DNA from: Propionivibrio limicola
Lineage (GTDB): Bacteria; Pseudomonadota; Gammaproteobacteria; Burkholderiales; Rhodocyclaceae
Reading direction: 5' to 3'
Assembly: GCF_009469695.1 (NCBI RefSeq)
Contig: NZ_SSSR01000001.1
Location: 1 to 64,000 of the forward strand
Length of the DNA stretch: 64,000 nt
The position numbers and the translations under genes are program-made. Of the stretch, positions 9,174-18,209 are shown piece after piece. The stretch's first letter is position 1. Every line of letters begins with the position of its first letter. The notes under the pieces are model-generated. The model saw nothing but the letters and a program-made list of their open reading frames with translations. It made no database searches and was not told the DNA's origin.

Positions 9174-9325
9174 GCTATTACGATTCCTGTTCGTCCGTGT
9201 CGTAGCCTCGAAGTATAGCTTAACAACCCACCACCCAATGGCGGGTCGAAACGAAATGTAGAAACAGTTTGTCGGTTCCTGATTCCGGCAGACACCAAGT
9301 CCAAGCGATAGCCTAAGGATCAGCG

Positions 9326-9334
9326 TGCTATAGT
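9326..9334 (+). promoter_or_regulatory. Putative extended -10 promoter of nadB
   Basis: TGC directly followed by TATAGT (9329-9334) forms an extended -10 element 41 bp before the nadB start. No good -35 box is present at the expected spacing. The intergenic region shared with divergent rpoE is about 200 bp and AT-rich near nadB. Confidence 0.4.
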
Positions 9335-9374
9335 TGATTTTTAATGTAGGTTAATCATTATCGGGGATAACGAA

Positions 9375-10973
9375 GTGGCGCTTCACTTTGACGTTTTGAT
9401 TATTGGCAGCGGCCTAGCAGGCCAGTCGGCGGCGCTTCGCCTTGCACCAACATGTACAGTCGGCTTGATTAGCAAACGTACGCTGGAGGACAGCGCATCT
9501 GCTTGGGCGCAAGGGGGTATTGCCGCCGTTCTAGACAGCCAGGATTCAGTCGAGGCACATATTCAAGACACATTTACCGCCGGCGCTTATCTGAACGATC
9601 CAAAAGCAACCCGTTTTGTCATTGAAAATGGCAGGCGAGCGATTGAATGGCTCATCGACCAAGGCGTTCCCTTCACCCGCGACCAAGGCGACTACCACCT
9701 CACCCGGGAAGGCGGACACAGCGCGCGCCGGGTCATCCACGTTGCCGATGCAACTGGCCTTGCCGTCCAGGAAACACTTACCCGTTCTGTTCGCCAGCAC
9801 CCGAACATCACAGTCCTGGAACATCACATCGCAATTGATCTGATTACCGGCGATAAGCTTGGACTACCCGAAAACCGCTGCTATGGGGCGTATGTCCTGG
9901 ACAACATCAGCGGCGAAGTCAAAACAATCTCCGCATCCAATACGCTGATTGCCACTGGCGGCGCCGGCAAAGTTTACCTCTATACAACAAACCCGGACAC
10001 ATCAACCGGCGACGGGATTGCGATGGCTTGGCGAGCCGGTTGCCGGGTTGCCAACATGGAATTTATTCAGTTCCACCCAACGTGCCTTTACCACCCGCAG
10101 GCAAAATCGTTCCTGATTTCTGAAGCTGTTCGCGGCGAAGGCGGCATCCTTCGCTTGCCGGACGGAACGCGTTTCATGCCAGAGCACGACGCTCGAGCAG
10201 AACTTGCACCGCGCGATGTTGTGGCACGCGCCATCGACTTCGAGATGAAAAAACGGGGGTTAGACTGCGTCTATCTGGATATAACCCATAAACCGGCAGA
10301 ATTCCTCAAAGAACACTTTCCCAACATTCTCGCACGCTGCTTGGAATTGGGCATCGATATTACAAAAGAACCAATCCCCGTTGTTCCTGCGGCACACTAT
10401 ACATGCGGCGGCATCGTCACAAACCTCAACGCTCGCACAGACCTTCCGGGCCTCTACGCGGCTGGCGAAGCCTCCTGCACAGGCCTTCACGGAGCCAACC
10501 GACTCGCTAGCAATTCTCTACTGGAGTGCATCGTTTATTCCGAGGCAGCCGTCAATGACATTTTGGCCCAGCCGAAAATCGAACCACCAAAACTACCCGA
10601 ATGGGATGCAAGCCGCGTTACCGACCCGGATGAAGAAATAGTGATCTCCCACAATTGGGACGAACTGCGCCGATTCATGTGGGGATTCGTCGGAATTGTA
10701 CGAACGACTAAACGCTTGCAGCGCGCCCGACATCGCATACACCTGCTAAGCAAAGAAATAAACGATTTCTATAAAAACTTTCGCGTCAGCAACGACCTGA
10801 TTGAATTAAGAAACTTAGTCGTCACCGCGGATCTTATTGTTCGTTGCGCTCTTAAACGCCATGAGAGCCGCGGACTTCATTTCAGCCGCGATTACCCGGA
10901 TACTCTGAGCAAAGCGAAAAACACCGTGCTTCGTCGATCAAAGCGGAGAACCACCAGAAAAATTCCAGCGTAA
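9375..10973 (+). CDS. nadB: L-aspartate oxidase
   Basis: FAD enzyme that oxidises L-aspartate to iminoaspartate, the first step of de novo NAD synthesis. 532 aa, normal. The FAD-binding GSGLAGQSAAL follows the N-terminal beta strand. ASAWAQGGIAAV, GGHSARRVIH and EFIQFHPTCLY match conserved flavin and substrate loops of the NadB/SdhA family, and CTGLHGANRLASNS is the second FAD block. The start is GTG with GGGG about 9 nt upstream. The 3' end overlaps the convergent ygfX-like gene by 36 bp. nadB beside rpoE is a conserved arrangement. Confidence 0.96.
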   Translation: MALHFDVLIIGSGLAGQSAALRLAPTCTVGLISKRTLEDSASAWAQGGIAAVLDSQDSVEAHIQDTFTAGAYLNDPKATRFVIENGRRAIEWLIDQGVPFTRDQGDYHLTREGGHSARRVIHVADATGLAVQETLTRSVRQHPNITVLEHHIAIDLITGDKLGLPENRCYGAYVLDNISGEVKTISASNTLIATGGAGKVYLYTTNPDTSTGDGIAMAWRAGCRVANMEFIQFHPTCLYHPQAKSFLISEAVRGEGGILRLPDGTRFMPEHDARAELAPRDVVARAIDFEMKKRGLDCVYLDITHKPAEFLKEHFPNILARCLELGIDITKEPIPVVPAAHYTCGGIVTNLNARTDLPGLYAAGEASCTGLHGANRLASNSLLECIVYSEAAVNDILAQPKIEPPKLPEWDASRVTDPDEEIVISHNWDELRRFMWGFVGIVRTTKRLQRARHRIHLLSKEINDFYKNFRVSNDLIELRNLVVTADLIVRCALKRHESRGLHFSRDYPDTLSKAKNTVLRRSKRRTTRKIPA

Positions 10974-11363
10974 CCAGACCTTCAAGAACCGGAATTGTTC
11001 CAGAGTCACCTGATCAGGAAGCAGAATCAGACTGCATTTCCGGCCATCTTCCTGATTGTGAAGATTTAACACAATCAGGAAGGGAAATACTGCGCTAGAC
11101 TTCCTGACAGCCCAGTTTGTTTCGCGACCATTACCGTATGTGCAAAATAGGGCTGTAGAGTTTCTCTCAACCAGCAACCTGTTAGGTCTTGGCCTTCTCA
11201 ATGACCAACAATAAGAGCCAACAACACCAAGAACAGAGGCCAGCTTTACGTACCAAAACCATGGAAGCACAAAAACACAAATAACAGCGAGGACATGCCC
11301 GAATCCAAGAAGGACAAAAAGAAAAACCGACCGGCGCAGTTCAACGTTAAACGGAAACTGCAT
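10938..11363 (-). CDS. YgfX-like membrane protein
   Basis: 141-aa protein with two N-terminal hydrophobic segments (about 12-30 and 34-50) and a cytoplasmic tail with WxLRRPRPNR and a C-terminal LPDQVTLEQFRFLKVWLRW block. This layout matches the YgfX/CptA (DUF1434) family, described in E. coli as partnering SdhE, and in betaproteobacteria it often sits by nadB. The assignment rests on topology, length and neighbourhood rather than a catalytic motif. Its end overlaps the nadB end by 36 bp (convergent). The Shine-Dalgarno is weak. Confidence 0.65.
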   Translation of the reverse strand: MQFPFNVELRRSVFLFVLLGFGHVLAVICVFVLPWFWYVKLASVLGVVGSYCWSLRRPRPNRLLVERNSTALFCTYGNGRETNWAVRKSSAVFPFLIVLNLHNQEDGRKCSLILLPDQVTLEQFRFLKVWLRWNFSGGSPL

Positions 11364-11393
11364 CGGTCGGCTTTTTGCCTGCCGGCTTCTTAA

Positions 11394-12632
11394 TCACACA
11401 CGCTTAAAGACAAGCGTTGCATTCGTACCGCCGAAACCAAACGAGTTGGAAATCGCCACGTCAATTCTCATCTGGCGGGCTTCATTTGCGCAGTAATCAA
11501 GATCGCAAGACTCGTCCAGATTAAAGATATTGATCGTTGGTGGCGAAACCTGATTGTATATTGCCAACGTCGAAAACACGGCTTCCACACCGCCCGCCGC
11601 GCCAAGGAGATGGCCGGTCATCGATTTGGTAGAATTAACAACCAGCTTCTTAGCATGCTCGCCGAAGGCACGCTTAACCGCAACCGTTTCGGCCACGTCA
11701 CCAAGTGGCGTAGACGTTCCGTGAGCATTCAAATATTGAACATCTTCCACATTCAGACCGGAGTTTCTGAGTGCATTTGTCATACACCGAGCAGCTCCCT
11801 CGCCGTCCTCACATGGCGCAGTCATGTGATTAGCATCAGCACTCATGCCGAATCCGGCCAATTCTGCATAAATCCGGGCACCACGCGCTTTCGCATGCTC
11901 ATACTCTTCGAGAACCATCACGCCAGCCCCCTCACTGAGGACAAAGCCGTCGCGATCTTTATCCCAAGGACGACTAGCCGTTTGCGGATCGGCATTGCGA
12001 GTAGACAGAGCACGAGCCGCGCAAAATCCGCCCACACCTAACTGGGATACCGTACATTCCGCCCCGCCAGCAATCATGACATCCGCATCACCATATTCAA
12101 TCAACCGGGCTGCATCACCGATGCTGTGCGTACCGGTGGAACATGCGCTCACAATAGCGATGTTCGGGCCTTTATACCCATACATAACAGAGAGATTACC
12201 TGAAATCATATTAATGATCGAACCCGGAACGAAAAACGGCGAAATCTTTCGCACACCGGAAGCGACGAAGTCGTCGCGCGTGGTCTCGATCATGGGCAAG
12301 CCGCCTATACCGGAACCGATCGAAACGCCAATTCTTTCAGCGTTCGCCGGATGCGCTTCAAGCCCGGCATCCTTGATCGCCTGAATTCCCGCCGCCAAAC
12401 CGTAGTGAATAAATGTATCCATTCGGCGCGCATCTCGGGACGGCACATACTCGGTAATATCAAACCCTTTGACTTCTCCCGCAATCTGCACAGGGAATGA
12501 AGACGCATCAAAACGCGTGATCCGGTCAATTCCGGAACGACCGGCAACGATATTTTGCCAAGCTTGATCGATGGTATTTCCAACCGGGGACACAATCCCA
12601 AGGCCGGTGATAACAACTCTTCGACGAACCAA
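11394..12632 (-). CDS. fabF: 3-oxoacyl-[acyl-carrier-protein] synthase II
   Basis: Elongating condensing enzyme of type II fatty-acid synthesis, 412 aa. The thiolase-fold active site shows Cys in VSACSTGTHSIG, the first His in NAHGTSTPLGD and the second in KSMTGHLLGAAG. The start is TTG, with GGAG 6 nt upstream; the first residues VRRRVVITGLGIVSPVG match the family N-terminus exactly, leaving no room for another start. It is the last gene of the fatty-acid cluster, downstream of acpP, and together they control the saturated/unsaturated chain ratio. Confidence 0.96.
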   Translation of the reverse strand: MVRRRVVITGLGIVSPVGNTIDQAWQNIVAGRSGIDRITRFDASSFPVQIAGEVKGFDITEYVPSRDARRMDTFIHYGLAAGIQAIKDAGLEAHPANAERIGVSIGSGIGGLPMIETTRDDFVASGVRKISPFFVPGSIINMISGNLSVMYGYKGPNIAIVSACSTGTHSIGDAARLIEYGDADVMIAGGAECTVSQLGVGGFCAARALSTRNADPQTASRPWDKDRDGFVLSEGAGVMVLEEYEHAKARGARIYAELAGFGMSADANHMTAPCEDGEGAARCMTNALRNSGLNVEDVQYLNAHGTSTPLGDVAETVAVKRAFGEHAKKLVVNSTKSMTGHLLGAAGGVEAVFSTLAIYNQVSPPTINIFNLDESCDLDYCANEARQMRIDVAISNSFGFGGTNATLVFKRV

Positions 12633-12687
12633 TTTGTTCTCCGAGAAAAAACGGGGGGAACTTCAGCCTCAAATCGTGCTTAGGACC

Positions 12688-12715
12688 CTGCGGGCTCAAT
12701 GAGCCTCGCCCGCAG
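12688..12715 (-). other. GC-rich hairpin between acpP and fabF
   Basis: CTGCGGGC (12688-12695) and GCCCGCAG (12708-12715) form a perfect 8-bp stem with a 12-nt loop in the acpP-fabF intergenic transcript. No uridine run follows, so it is more likely an RNA-processing or stability element that lets acpP mRNA accumulate than a terminator. Confidence 0.5.
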
Positions 12716-12731
12716 TCAGCCTCGCACAAAT

Positions 12732-12968
12732 TTACTTCTTGTTATTTACGACGTAATCAATTGCTTGCTGAACGCTAGTGATTTTCTCGGCTTGATCGTC
12801 CGGAATTTCGCATTCAAACTCTTCTTCAAGAGCCATCACAAGCTCAACCGTATCCAACGAGTCCGCGCCAAGGTCATCAACGAAGGACGATTCATTCTTG
12901 ATATCGGCCTCATTGACACCGAGTTGTTCCGCAACAATTTTCTTGACGCGCTGTTCGATGTTTTCCAT
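12732..12968 (-). CDS. acpP: Acyl carrier protein
   Basis: 78-aa acidic carrier of growing acyl chains. The phosphopantetheine attachment site is Ser37 in [13 protein letters not shown]. The frame opens further upstream, but ATG 12968 has a near-perfect GGAAGGAG 8 nt before it, and [10 protein letters not shown] is the standard ACP start. Substrate of AcpS (1575-1952) and partner of all Fab enzymes here and of LpxA/LpxD. It has its own promoter (13012-13040). Confidence 0.98.
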   Translation of the reverse strand: MENIEQRVKKIVAEQLGVNEADIKNESSFVDDLGADSLDTVELVMALEEEFECEIPDDQAEKITSVQQAIDYVVNNKK

Positions 12969-13011
12969 TAAATTGCTCCTTCCAAGGTTGTTGTGTAAAC
13001 AAAACCAATAA

Positions 13012-13059
13012 ATTCTAACAAAATGACCGGTTCTTACCAACCTAGCAGGCGAACCGGTC
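13012..13059 (-). promoter_or_regulatory. acpP promoter overlapping a terminator-like hairpin
   Basis: Minus-strand TTGGTA (13040-13035), a 17-bp spacer and TAGAAT (13017-13012) form a good sigma-70 promoter 43 bp before acpP. The same DNA contains GACCGGTTC (13025-13033) and GAACCGGTC (13051-13059), a perfect 9-bp inverted repeat followed on the minus strand by ATTTTGTT. This looks like an intrinsic terminator for the upstream fabG transcript. The -35 box sits in the hairpin loop. Confidence 0.6.
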
Positions 13060-13085
13060 CAAGACGCCCGCTCCCCTTTCGGGTG

Positions 13086-13829
13086 TTAATCCAAATACAT
13101 CCCGCCATTCACATGGATCGTCGTACCGGTAACGTAGCCGGCACCAGGCGACGCCAAGAACGCTACAGCCGCAGCAACATCTTCGGGCTGACCAAGCCGC
13201 CCCAACGGGACATTCGCAACAAGCGAACTCCGCTGCTTCTCATCCAGAACTTTGGTCATATCGGTATCAATAAATCCGGGCGCAACGCAGTTTACAGTAA
13301 TATTTCTGCTTGCCAGTTCGCGCGCAAGAGACCGAGACATCCCCGTAACACCGGCCTTCGAAGCACAATAGTTAGCCTGGCCCGGATTGCCGGCATGCCC
13401 GACCACGGAAGTCACATTGATGATCCTACCGGTTCGGGCCTTCATCATGCCACGCATCACAGCTCTCGAAACGCGGAAAACGGACTTGAGGTTGGTTTCG
13501 ATAACCGCATCCCACTCCTCGTCCTTCATGCGCATTGCCAAATTGTCACGCGTAATCCCAGCGTTATTAACCAGGATACCTACTGCCCCATATTCTTTTT
13601 CGACCAGGTCAATCGCCGCATCGACTTGCTCTTGGTCACGCACGTCCATAACAATCGCGCGCCCAACCACCCCGGCATCTCCCAACTGGCCGGAAAGGCG
13701 CTCGGCATCCGCATCATTGATAGCGGTTCCCACCACCGTAGCTCCCTGACGGGCAAGTTCCAACGCGATTGCAAACCCAATACCCCTTGTCGCACCGGTA
13801 ACAAGTGCAACTTGACCTTTCAACGGCAT
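13086..13829 (-). CDS. fabG: 3-oxoacyl-[acyl-carrier-protein] reductase
   Basis: NADPH-dependent SDR reductase of fatty-acid elongation. TGATRGIG (11-18) binds the cofactor and NNAG is at 88-91. The catalytic set is Ser141 (NVTSVVG) with Tyr154 and Lys158 in YCASK. The ATG at 13829 is chosen over the GTG at 13835 because GGAG lies 5 nt upstream and MPLKGQVALVTG is the family start; this gives 247 aa. It begins 2 bp after the fabD stop. Confidence 0.96.
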   Translation of the reverse strand: MPLKGQVALVTGATRGIGFAIALELARQGATVVGTAINDADAERLSGQLGDAGVVGRAIVMDVRDQEQVDAAIDLVEKEYGAVGILVNNAGITRDNLAMRMKDEEWDAVIETNLKSVFRVSRAVMRGMMKARTGRIINVTSVVGHAGNPGQANYCASKAGVTGMSRSLARELASRNITVNCVAPGFIDTDMTKVLDEKQRSSLVANVPLGRLGQPEDVAAAVAFLASPGAGYVTGTTIHVNGGMYLD

Positions 13830-13831
13830 AA

Positions 13832-14770
13832 TCACTCCAGATTGAGATTGGCTTCGACCAATGCCAGATCCGCGAAAGCTATGCTGGCAAGACTATCGGC
13901 ACAACGCTTTGTGAGCCCCGCCAAAACTTTTCCGGGACCGCATTCAACCACCGTTCCGACACCCATCGACGCAATTTTTTGGACAGTCTCGACCCAGCGC
14001 ACCGGAGAATATGCTTGGCGAACCAAAGCATCCTTGATCTTCTCCGGATCACTTTCCGTAGCAACATCCACATTATTTACGACAGGAATCGTCGGCACCG
14101 CAAACTGGAGTTCCGCCAAGCGCTTTTCCAGCTTATCAGCAGCAGGACGGATTAACGAAGAATGGAAGGGTGCCGAAACGGGAAGAATAACCGCCCTTTT
14201 TGCCCCCCGCGCCTTACAAGCCTCGCAGGCTCGCTCAACCGCAGCCTTGCTACCAGCAATGACGGTTTGCCCAGGACCATTAAAGTTAACCGGCTCAACC
14301 ACCCCCCCCGCCCCAACTTCAGCAACCGCTTCGGCACAGGCTTCGCGAATCTTTGCGTCATCCAGATTAAGAATTGCCGCCATAGCGCCAGCACCAACCG
14401 GAACAGCCTCCTGCATTGCCGAGGCACGCAGCCGCACCAGCGGAACAGCATCTCTGAAAGCGATCACGCCAGCCGCGACAAGCGCGGTGTATTCACCAAG
14501 ACTGTGCCCGGCCACAACCGATGGCTGCCTTCCCCCTTTTTCAAGCCAGAGCCGATAAGTCGCAATGCCAGCCGTCAACATCAACGGCTGAGTATTGACT
14601 GTCTGCGCCAAAAGCTCGCTTGGCCCCTCAGCAACCATTTTCCACAGATCGTCCCCAAGCGAAGCCGAAGCCTCGTCAAAGGTCGAACGAACGACTGGAG
14701 AATCGCCATAGGCCGCCATCATCCCGACGGACTGAGACCCCTGACCAGGGAATACAAAAGCAAACGCCAT
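13832..14770 (-). CDS. fabD: Malonyl-CoA:ACP transacylase
   Basis: Loads malonyl groups onto ACP. FPGQGSQ is at 7-13, and the nucleophile Ser90 lies in VAGHSLGEYTAL; the histidine partner is in PVSAPFHSS. The ATG at 14770 (312 aa) is preferred over an upstream in-frame start because AGAGGAAG precedes it and the 11-bp gap after fabH is natural. It is part of plsX-fabH-fabD-fabG-acpP-fabF. Confidence 0.96.
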   Translation of the reverse strand: MAFAFVFPGQGSQSVGMMAAYGDSPVVRSTFDEASASLGDDLWKMVAEGPSELLAQTVNTQPLMLTAGIATYRLWLEKGGRQPSVVAGHSLGEYTALVAAGVIAFRDAVPLVRLRASAMQEAVPVGAGAMAAILNLDDAKIREACAEAVAEVGAGGVVEPVNFNGPGQTVIAGSKAAVERACEACKARGAKRAVILPVSAPFHSSLIRPAADKLEKRLAELQFAVPTIPVVNNVDVATESDPEKIKDALVRQAYSPVRWVETVQKIASMGVGTVVECGPGKVLAGLTKRCADSLASIAFADLALVEANLNLE

Positions 14771-14781
14771 ATCTTCCTCTC

Positions 14782-15744
14782 TCAATACTCAAGCAGAACG
14801 GCGCCCCAGGTGAAGCCGCCACCTACGCCTTCCAACACGACCCGCTGCCCTCTTTTGACGCGCCCATCTCGAATCGCGGCGTCCAAAGCCAAAGGTACTG
14901 ATGCAGCAGACGTATTGCCATGTTGATCTACGGTAACGACAACCTTCTCCATAGGCAGACCAAGCTTTTTCGCAGTTGACTCGATAATTCGGATATTTGC
15001 CTGATGAGGAACAAGCCAATCGATTGACTCCGAGCCAATGCCAGCGACGGCACAACACTCCTTAGCCACATCTGTCAAAGCACGCACAGCGAATTTAAAG
15101 ACAGCCTGGCCATCCATGCGAAGGAAAGGATCGCCAACAACCTGCCCGCGGCTTACACAACCAGGAACCGACAGAATATGGTTGTAAGAACCGTCAGCAT
15201 GAGTGGCAGTCGCCAAAACCCCGGGCTTATCAGAAGCCTCAAGCACAACGGCCCCGGCACCATCGCCAAACAGGACGCACGTAGCCCGGTCATTCCAATC
15301 CAGTATTCGGGAAAAAACTTCTGCACCAACAACAAGGGCCTTCTTATGACTTCCGGATCGGATAAATTTCTCAGCAATTGTAACGGCGTAGACAAAACCG
15401 CTGCACACCGCCTGTACATCAAACGCCATCGCCCCTTGGTTTCCGAGCTTTTCTTGCAGCAAGCACGCGGTGCTCGGAAAAATATAATCGGGAGTTGAAG
15501 TAGCGACGATGATCAAGTCGATATCTTCGGCGCGTATCCCGGCATCCGAAATCGCCAGACGACTTGCCTCAAACGCGAGTTCGCTCGAGGTGACACCGGC
15601 CTCAGCCAAGTAACGGGTCTTAATTCCTGTACGGGTGGAAATCCAGTCATCGCTGGTATCGACCCCACGTTGCGCCAGTTCATTATTACTCACTGGCTTC
15701 CCCGGCAAGTAACTACCAACCCCTGCAATGCGAGCAAACAACAT
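14782..15744 (-). CDS. fabH: 3-oxoacyl-[acyl-carrier-protein] synthase III
   Basis: Initiates fatty-acid synthesis by condensing acetyl-CoA with malonyl-ACP. 320 aa. The triad is Cys114 (AVCSGFVYA), His247 (VPHQANIRI) and Asn277 (HGNTSA), all canonical. [13 protein letters not shown] near 32-44 is the CoA-binding entry. It begins 2 bp after the plsX stop, as in most proteobacteria. Confidence 0.97.
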   Translation of the reverse strand: MLFARIAGVGSYLPGKPVSNNELAQRGVDTSDDWISTRTGIKTRYLAEAGVTSSELAFEASRLAISDAGIRAEDIDLIIVATSTPDYIFPSTACLLQEKLGNQGAMAFDVQAVCSGFVYAVTIAEKFIRSGSHKKALVVGAEVFSRILDWNDRATCVLFGDGAGAVVLEASDKPGVLATATHADGSYNHILSVPGCVSRGQVVGDPFLRMDGQAVFKFAVRALTDVAKECCAVAGIGSESIDWLVPHQANIRIIESTAKKLGLPMEKVVVTVDQHGNTSAASVPLALDAAIRDGRVKRGQRVVLEGVGGGFTWGAVLLEY

Positions 15745-15746
15745 AT

Positions 15747-16772
15747 TTATGCAGCCTCCTGAATCGGTTGTTGCTGAGTCACGCGCTCCGCAATGCGACT
15801 CAAAACATCATTTCGCACGGTATCGGCAGCACGCTCAAGCGCATGACAGAATGAATACGCGTCCGCAGAACCATGGCTCTTGACGACAATTCCTTTAAGA
15901 CCAAGGAGGCTCGCACCATTGTAATGGCGGTGATCGACGCGCGCTTTAAACCTCCGCAAGACAGGCAGCGCCACGACGGCAGCGAGTTTGGTCAAGAAAT
16001 TGCGCCCAAATTCTTGCTTGAGAAAGGCTGCCAACATCTGCGCCAACCCCTCGGAAGCCTTCAAGGCGACGTTGCCAACAAAACCATCGCAAACGACCAC
16101 CTCAGCATCACCTTTGTACAGGCCATCACCCTCTACATTACCAACAAAATTCAGCCCGGACTCTTTAAGAAGATCAGCCGCTTTTTTTACGACATCGTTT
16201 CCTTTGATATCTTCTTCGCCGATATTCAAAATTCCGACCGACGGGCGTTCCTTATGCTCAATCGCTGAAACAAGCGAACTCCCCATGATGCCAAACTGCA
16301 CCAGATGCTCAGGCGTACAGTCCACGTTTGCACCGAGGTCGAGAACATGCACATGACCCTGCATTGTGGGCAACACTGCACAGATCGCCGGACGATCAAT
16401 CCCCGGCAACATTTTTAAAACAAAACGAGAAATTGCCATCAGCGCACCGGTATTCCCGGCAGACACACAGGCATCCGCCTCACCAGACTTAACCAGATCC
16501 AACGCCACCCTCATCGAGGAATCCTTCTTGTTGCGAATTGCCAGAGCAGGAGACTCATCCATCAGGACAACCTCGCTCGCATGCTTTACCGCAACCCTCG
16601 ACTTTCGTAAAACATCCAGACTATCGCTTATAAGCGGGCGGATTTGCTCCTCTATACCAACAAGAACGACTTGAACATCCTCGTGCTTGCACACGAACTC
16701 AAGAGCGGCACGCACAGTAACACGGGGACCAAAATCCCCACCCATGCAGTCCACAGCGACGGTTACTGTCAT
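15747..16772 (-). CDS. plsX: Phosphate acyltransferase PlsX
   Basis: Converts acyl-ACP to acyl-phosphate for phospholipid synthesis. [12 protein letters not shown] at the N-terminus is the PlsX signature, and SAGNTGALM and GFVGNVALK are further conserved blocks. The ATG at 16772 gives 341 aa; an in-frame TTG at 16787 lies at the edge of the U-run of a terminator-like hairpin and is less likely. No Shine-Dalgarno precedes the ATG (CCTATTTTTCAG), so initiation may be weak or depend on context. Confidence 0.94.
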   Translation of the reverse strand: MTVTVAVDCMGGDFGPRVTVRAALEFVCKHEDVQVVLVGIEEQIRPLISDSLDVLRKSRVAVKHASEVVLMDESPALAIRNKKDSSMRVALDLVKSGEADACVSAGNTGALMAISRFVLKMLPGIDRPAICAVLPTMQGHVHVLDLGANVDCTPEHLVQFGIMGSSLVSAIEHKERPSVGILNIGEEDIKGNDVVKKAADLLKESGLNFVGNVEGDGLYKGDAEVVVCDGFVGNVALKASEGLAQMLAAFLKQEFGRNFLTKLAAVVALPVLRRFKARVDHRHYNGASLLGLKGIVVKSHGSADAYSFCHALERAADTVRNDVLSRIAERVTQQQPIQEAA

Positions 16773-16785
16773 CTGAAAAATAGGC

Positions 16786-16827
16786 AAAAAAAAGGCAGAC
16801 CATCCCTATGACGGGGATTCGCCTGCC
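16786..16827 (-). terminator. Intrinsic terminator/attenuator between rpmF and plsX
   Basis: On the minus strand GGCAG...AATCCC...GGGAT...CTGCC (16827-16794) folds into a stem with a small internal loop, followed by eight T residues (16793-16786). It lies between the rpmF stop and plsX, 13 nt before the plsX ATG, so it should limit read-through from yceD-rpmF into the fatty-acid genes. Confidence 0.7.
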
Positions 16828-16841
16828 CTAATCAAAAAAAC

Positions 16842-17021
16842 TTATTCGCCCGAACCCTTGGCAACTTTCTTGCCACGGTAAAAGCCCGACGGGCTCACAT
16901 GATGACGGAGATGAACCTCACCTGTCGTAGGCTCAACGGCCACCGGAGGATTATTCAAAAAGTCGTGAGCACGATGCATACCACGTTTTGAAGGGGATTT
17001 TTTGTTCTGCTGAACGGCCAT
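16842..17021 (-). CDS. rpmF: 50S ribosomal protein L32
   Basis: 59-aa ribosomal protein. It starts [20 protein letters not shown], the canonical L32 N-terminus, and carries [11 protein letters not shown] near the end. The zinc-binding cysteines of some L32 proteins are absent, as usual for proteobacterial C-minus forms. It lies 18 bp downstream of yceD, the conserved yceD-rpmF-plsX order. Confidence 0.97.
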   Translation of the reverse strand: MAVQQNKKSPSKRGMHRAHDFLNNPPVAVEPTTGEVHLRHHVSPSGFYRGKKVAKGSGE

Positions 17022-17039
17022 AAATTACTCCATATCAAA

Positions 17040-17534
17040 TTACCGAGCCTTACCTTTGAAGTCTTTCAGGACTGCAAACGGAGAAACCTTCTCATCCCCC
17101 GACTTCATAACAGGCAAAGCACATTTCTCATGTCGAGGCGCCGCCGGAAGATCGAGAATAATTTCATCTTCGATCAACGCAACAACATCAAGTTCTTTTT
17201 CATTCGACAGAAAGTCCTTGGAGTCATCCTCCATATCCTCCTGCGTCAACTCTTCTTCACTCTCGACAAACTCAAGCACGCTTCGCACCCGCAAGGGATA
17301 GCGAATTTCTTCCAGGCAACGCTGACAGCACAAGGATAGCAAACCATCCAACTGCACCAACAATTGAACCCTGTTACGCGGACCAAGCCTACCCTCAATA
17401 TGGAAAGTCACGCTCCCCGATGGGTTGACCAGCATGTCGGCAACACGAAGAAGCTCTGCGAGCGGCAATTCACCCTGCAGCGAACGTGCCTCCCGAGCAA
17501 AAGCCTGACCGTCAATTACCATCCGCTCTGACAT
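17040..17534 (-). CDS. yceD: YceD family (DUF177) 23S rRNA accumulation protein
   Basis: 164-aa DUF177 protein; homologues are needed for normal 23S rRNA levels in plants and E. coli. A CCQRCLE cluster (two Cys separated by two residues) near residue 69-75 and the acidic central segment ([18 protein letters not shown]) are typical. The C-terminal LPAAPRHE..C motif is conserved. First gene of yceD-rpmF, divergent from yceF at a 90-bp spacer. Confidence 0.9.
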   Translation of the reverse strand: MSERMVIDGQAFAREARSLQGELPLAELLRVADMLVNPSGSVTFHIEGRLGPRNRVQLLVQLDGLLSLCCQRCLEEIRYPLRVRSVLEFVESEEELTQEDMEDDSKDFLSNEKELDVVALIEDEIILDLPAAPRHEKCALPVMKSGDEKVSPFAVLKDFKGKAR

Positions 17535-17624
17535 AAGGCGCGCATGATATTATTTTTACCCAGCGAAGTCAAAAAAGAAATCACCCCACCACTCCTTGCG
17601 AAAACACTTATTTCTCAGCACCTT

Positions 17625-18209
17625 ATGGCTAAACACACGATCATCCTAGCCTCGACCTCGCCTTTCCGGCGAGAACTCCTGTCACGTTTGCAACTACCAT
17701 TCCTCACAACAAACCCCTGCGTCGATGAAGCCGCATTACCCGGGGAACACCCACAGGATACGGCAATCAGACTTTCTGAAGCAAAAGCCCAAGCAGTTGC
17801 GGCCAACCACCCGCACGCGCTAATCATTGGCAGCGATCAGGTGGCATACTTGAACGACCAGATATTCGGCAAGCCGGTAACACACGATAACGCTGTCAAA
17901 CAACTACGAGCGATGCGCGGCCAGACCGTCAGTTTTTTCACGGGGTTGTGCCTGCTCAACTCGGACACTGGACACGCGCATGTTCGCGGAGTGCCAACCC
18001 AAGTAACATTTCGCGAACTAACCGACAGCGAAATCGAACGCTACCTCCAAAAAGAAAAACCTTACAACTGTGCGGGCAGCGCAAAATCCGAAGGGTTAGG
18101 GATTTCCATTATCTCCAAGATAGAGGGCGGCGACCCAAATGCATTGATTGGCCTCCCCCTGATTGCACTTTGCGACCTTCTAAAAGAAGAAGGATATGAA
18201 TATCTCTAA
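17625..18209 (+). CDS. yceF: Maf-like nucleotide pyrophosphatase, YceF type
   Basis: 194-aa Maf/HAM1-superfamily pyrophosphatase. [11 protein letters not shown] near the start is the Maf signature. GSDQVA and the [15 protein letters not shown] loop resemble YceF, which hydrolyses 7-methyl-GTP, rather than the dTTP/UTP-specific YhdE with its 'DT' motif. ATG 17625 gives the family start ([11 protein letters not shown]); the longer frame to 17544 runs into the divergent yceD control region. It is divergent from yceD-rpmF-plsX, as in E. coli. The substrate is inferred from the subfamily. Confidence 0.88.
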   Translation: MAKHTIILASTSPFRRELLSRLQLPFLTTNPCVDEAALPGEHPQDTAIRLSEAKAQAVAANHPHALIIGSDQVAYLNDQIFGKPVTHDNAVKQLRAMRGQTVSFFTGLCLLNSDTGHAHVRGVPTQVTFRELTDSEIERYLQKEKPYNCAGSAKSEGLGISIISKIEGGDPNALIGLPLIALCDLLKEEGYEYL

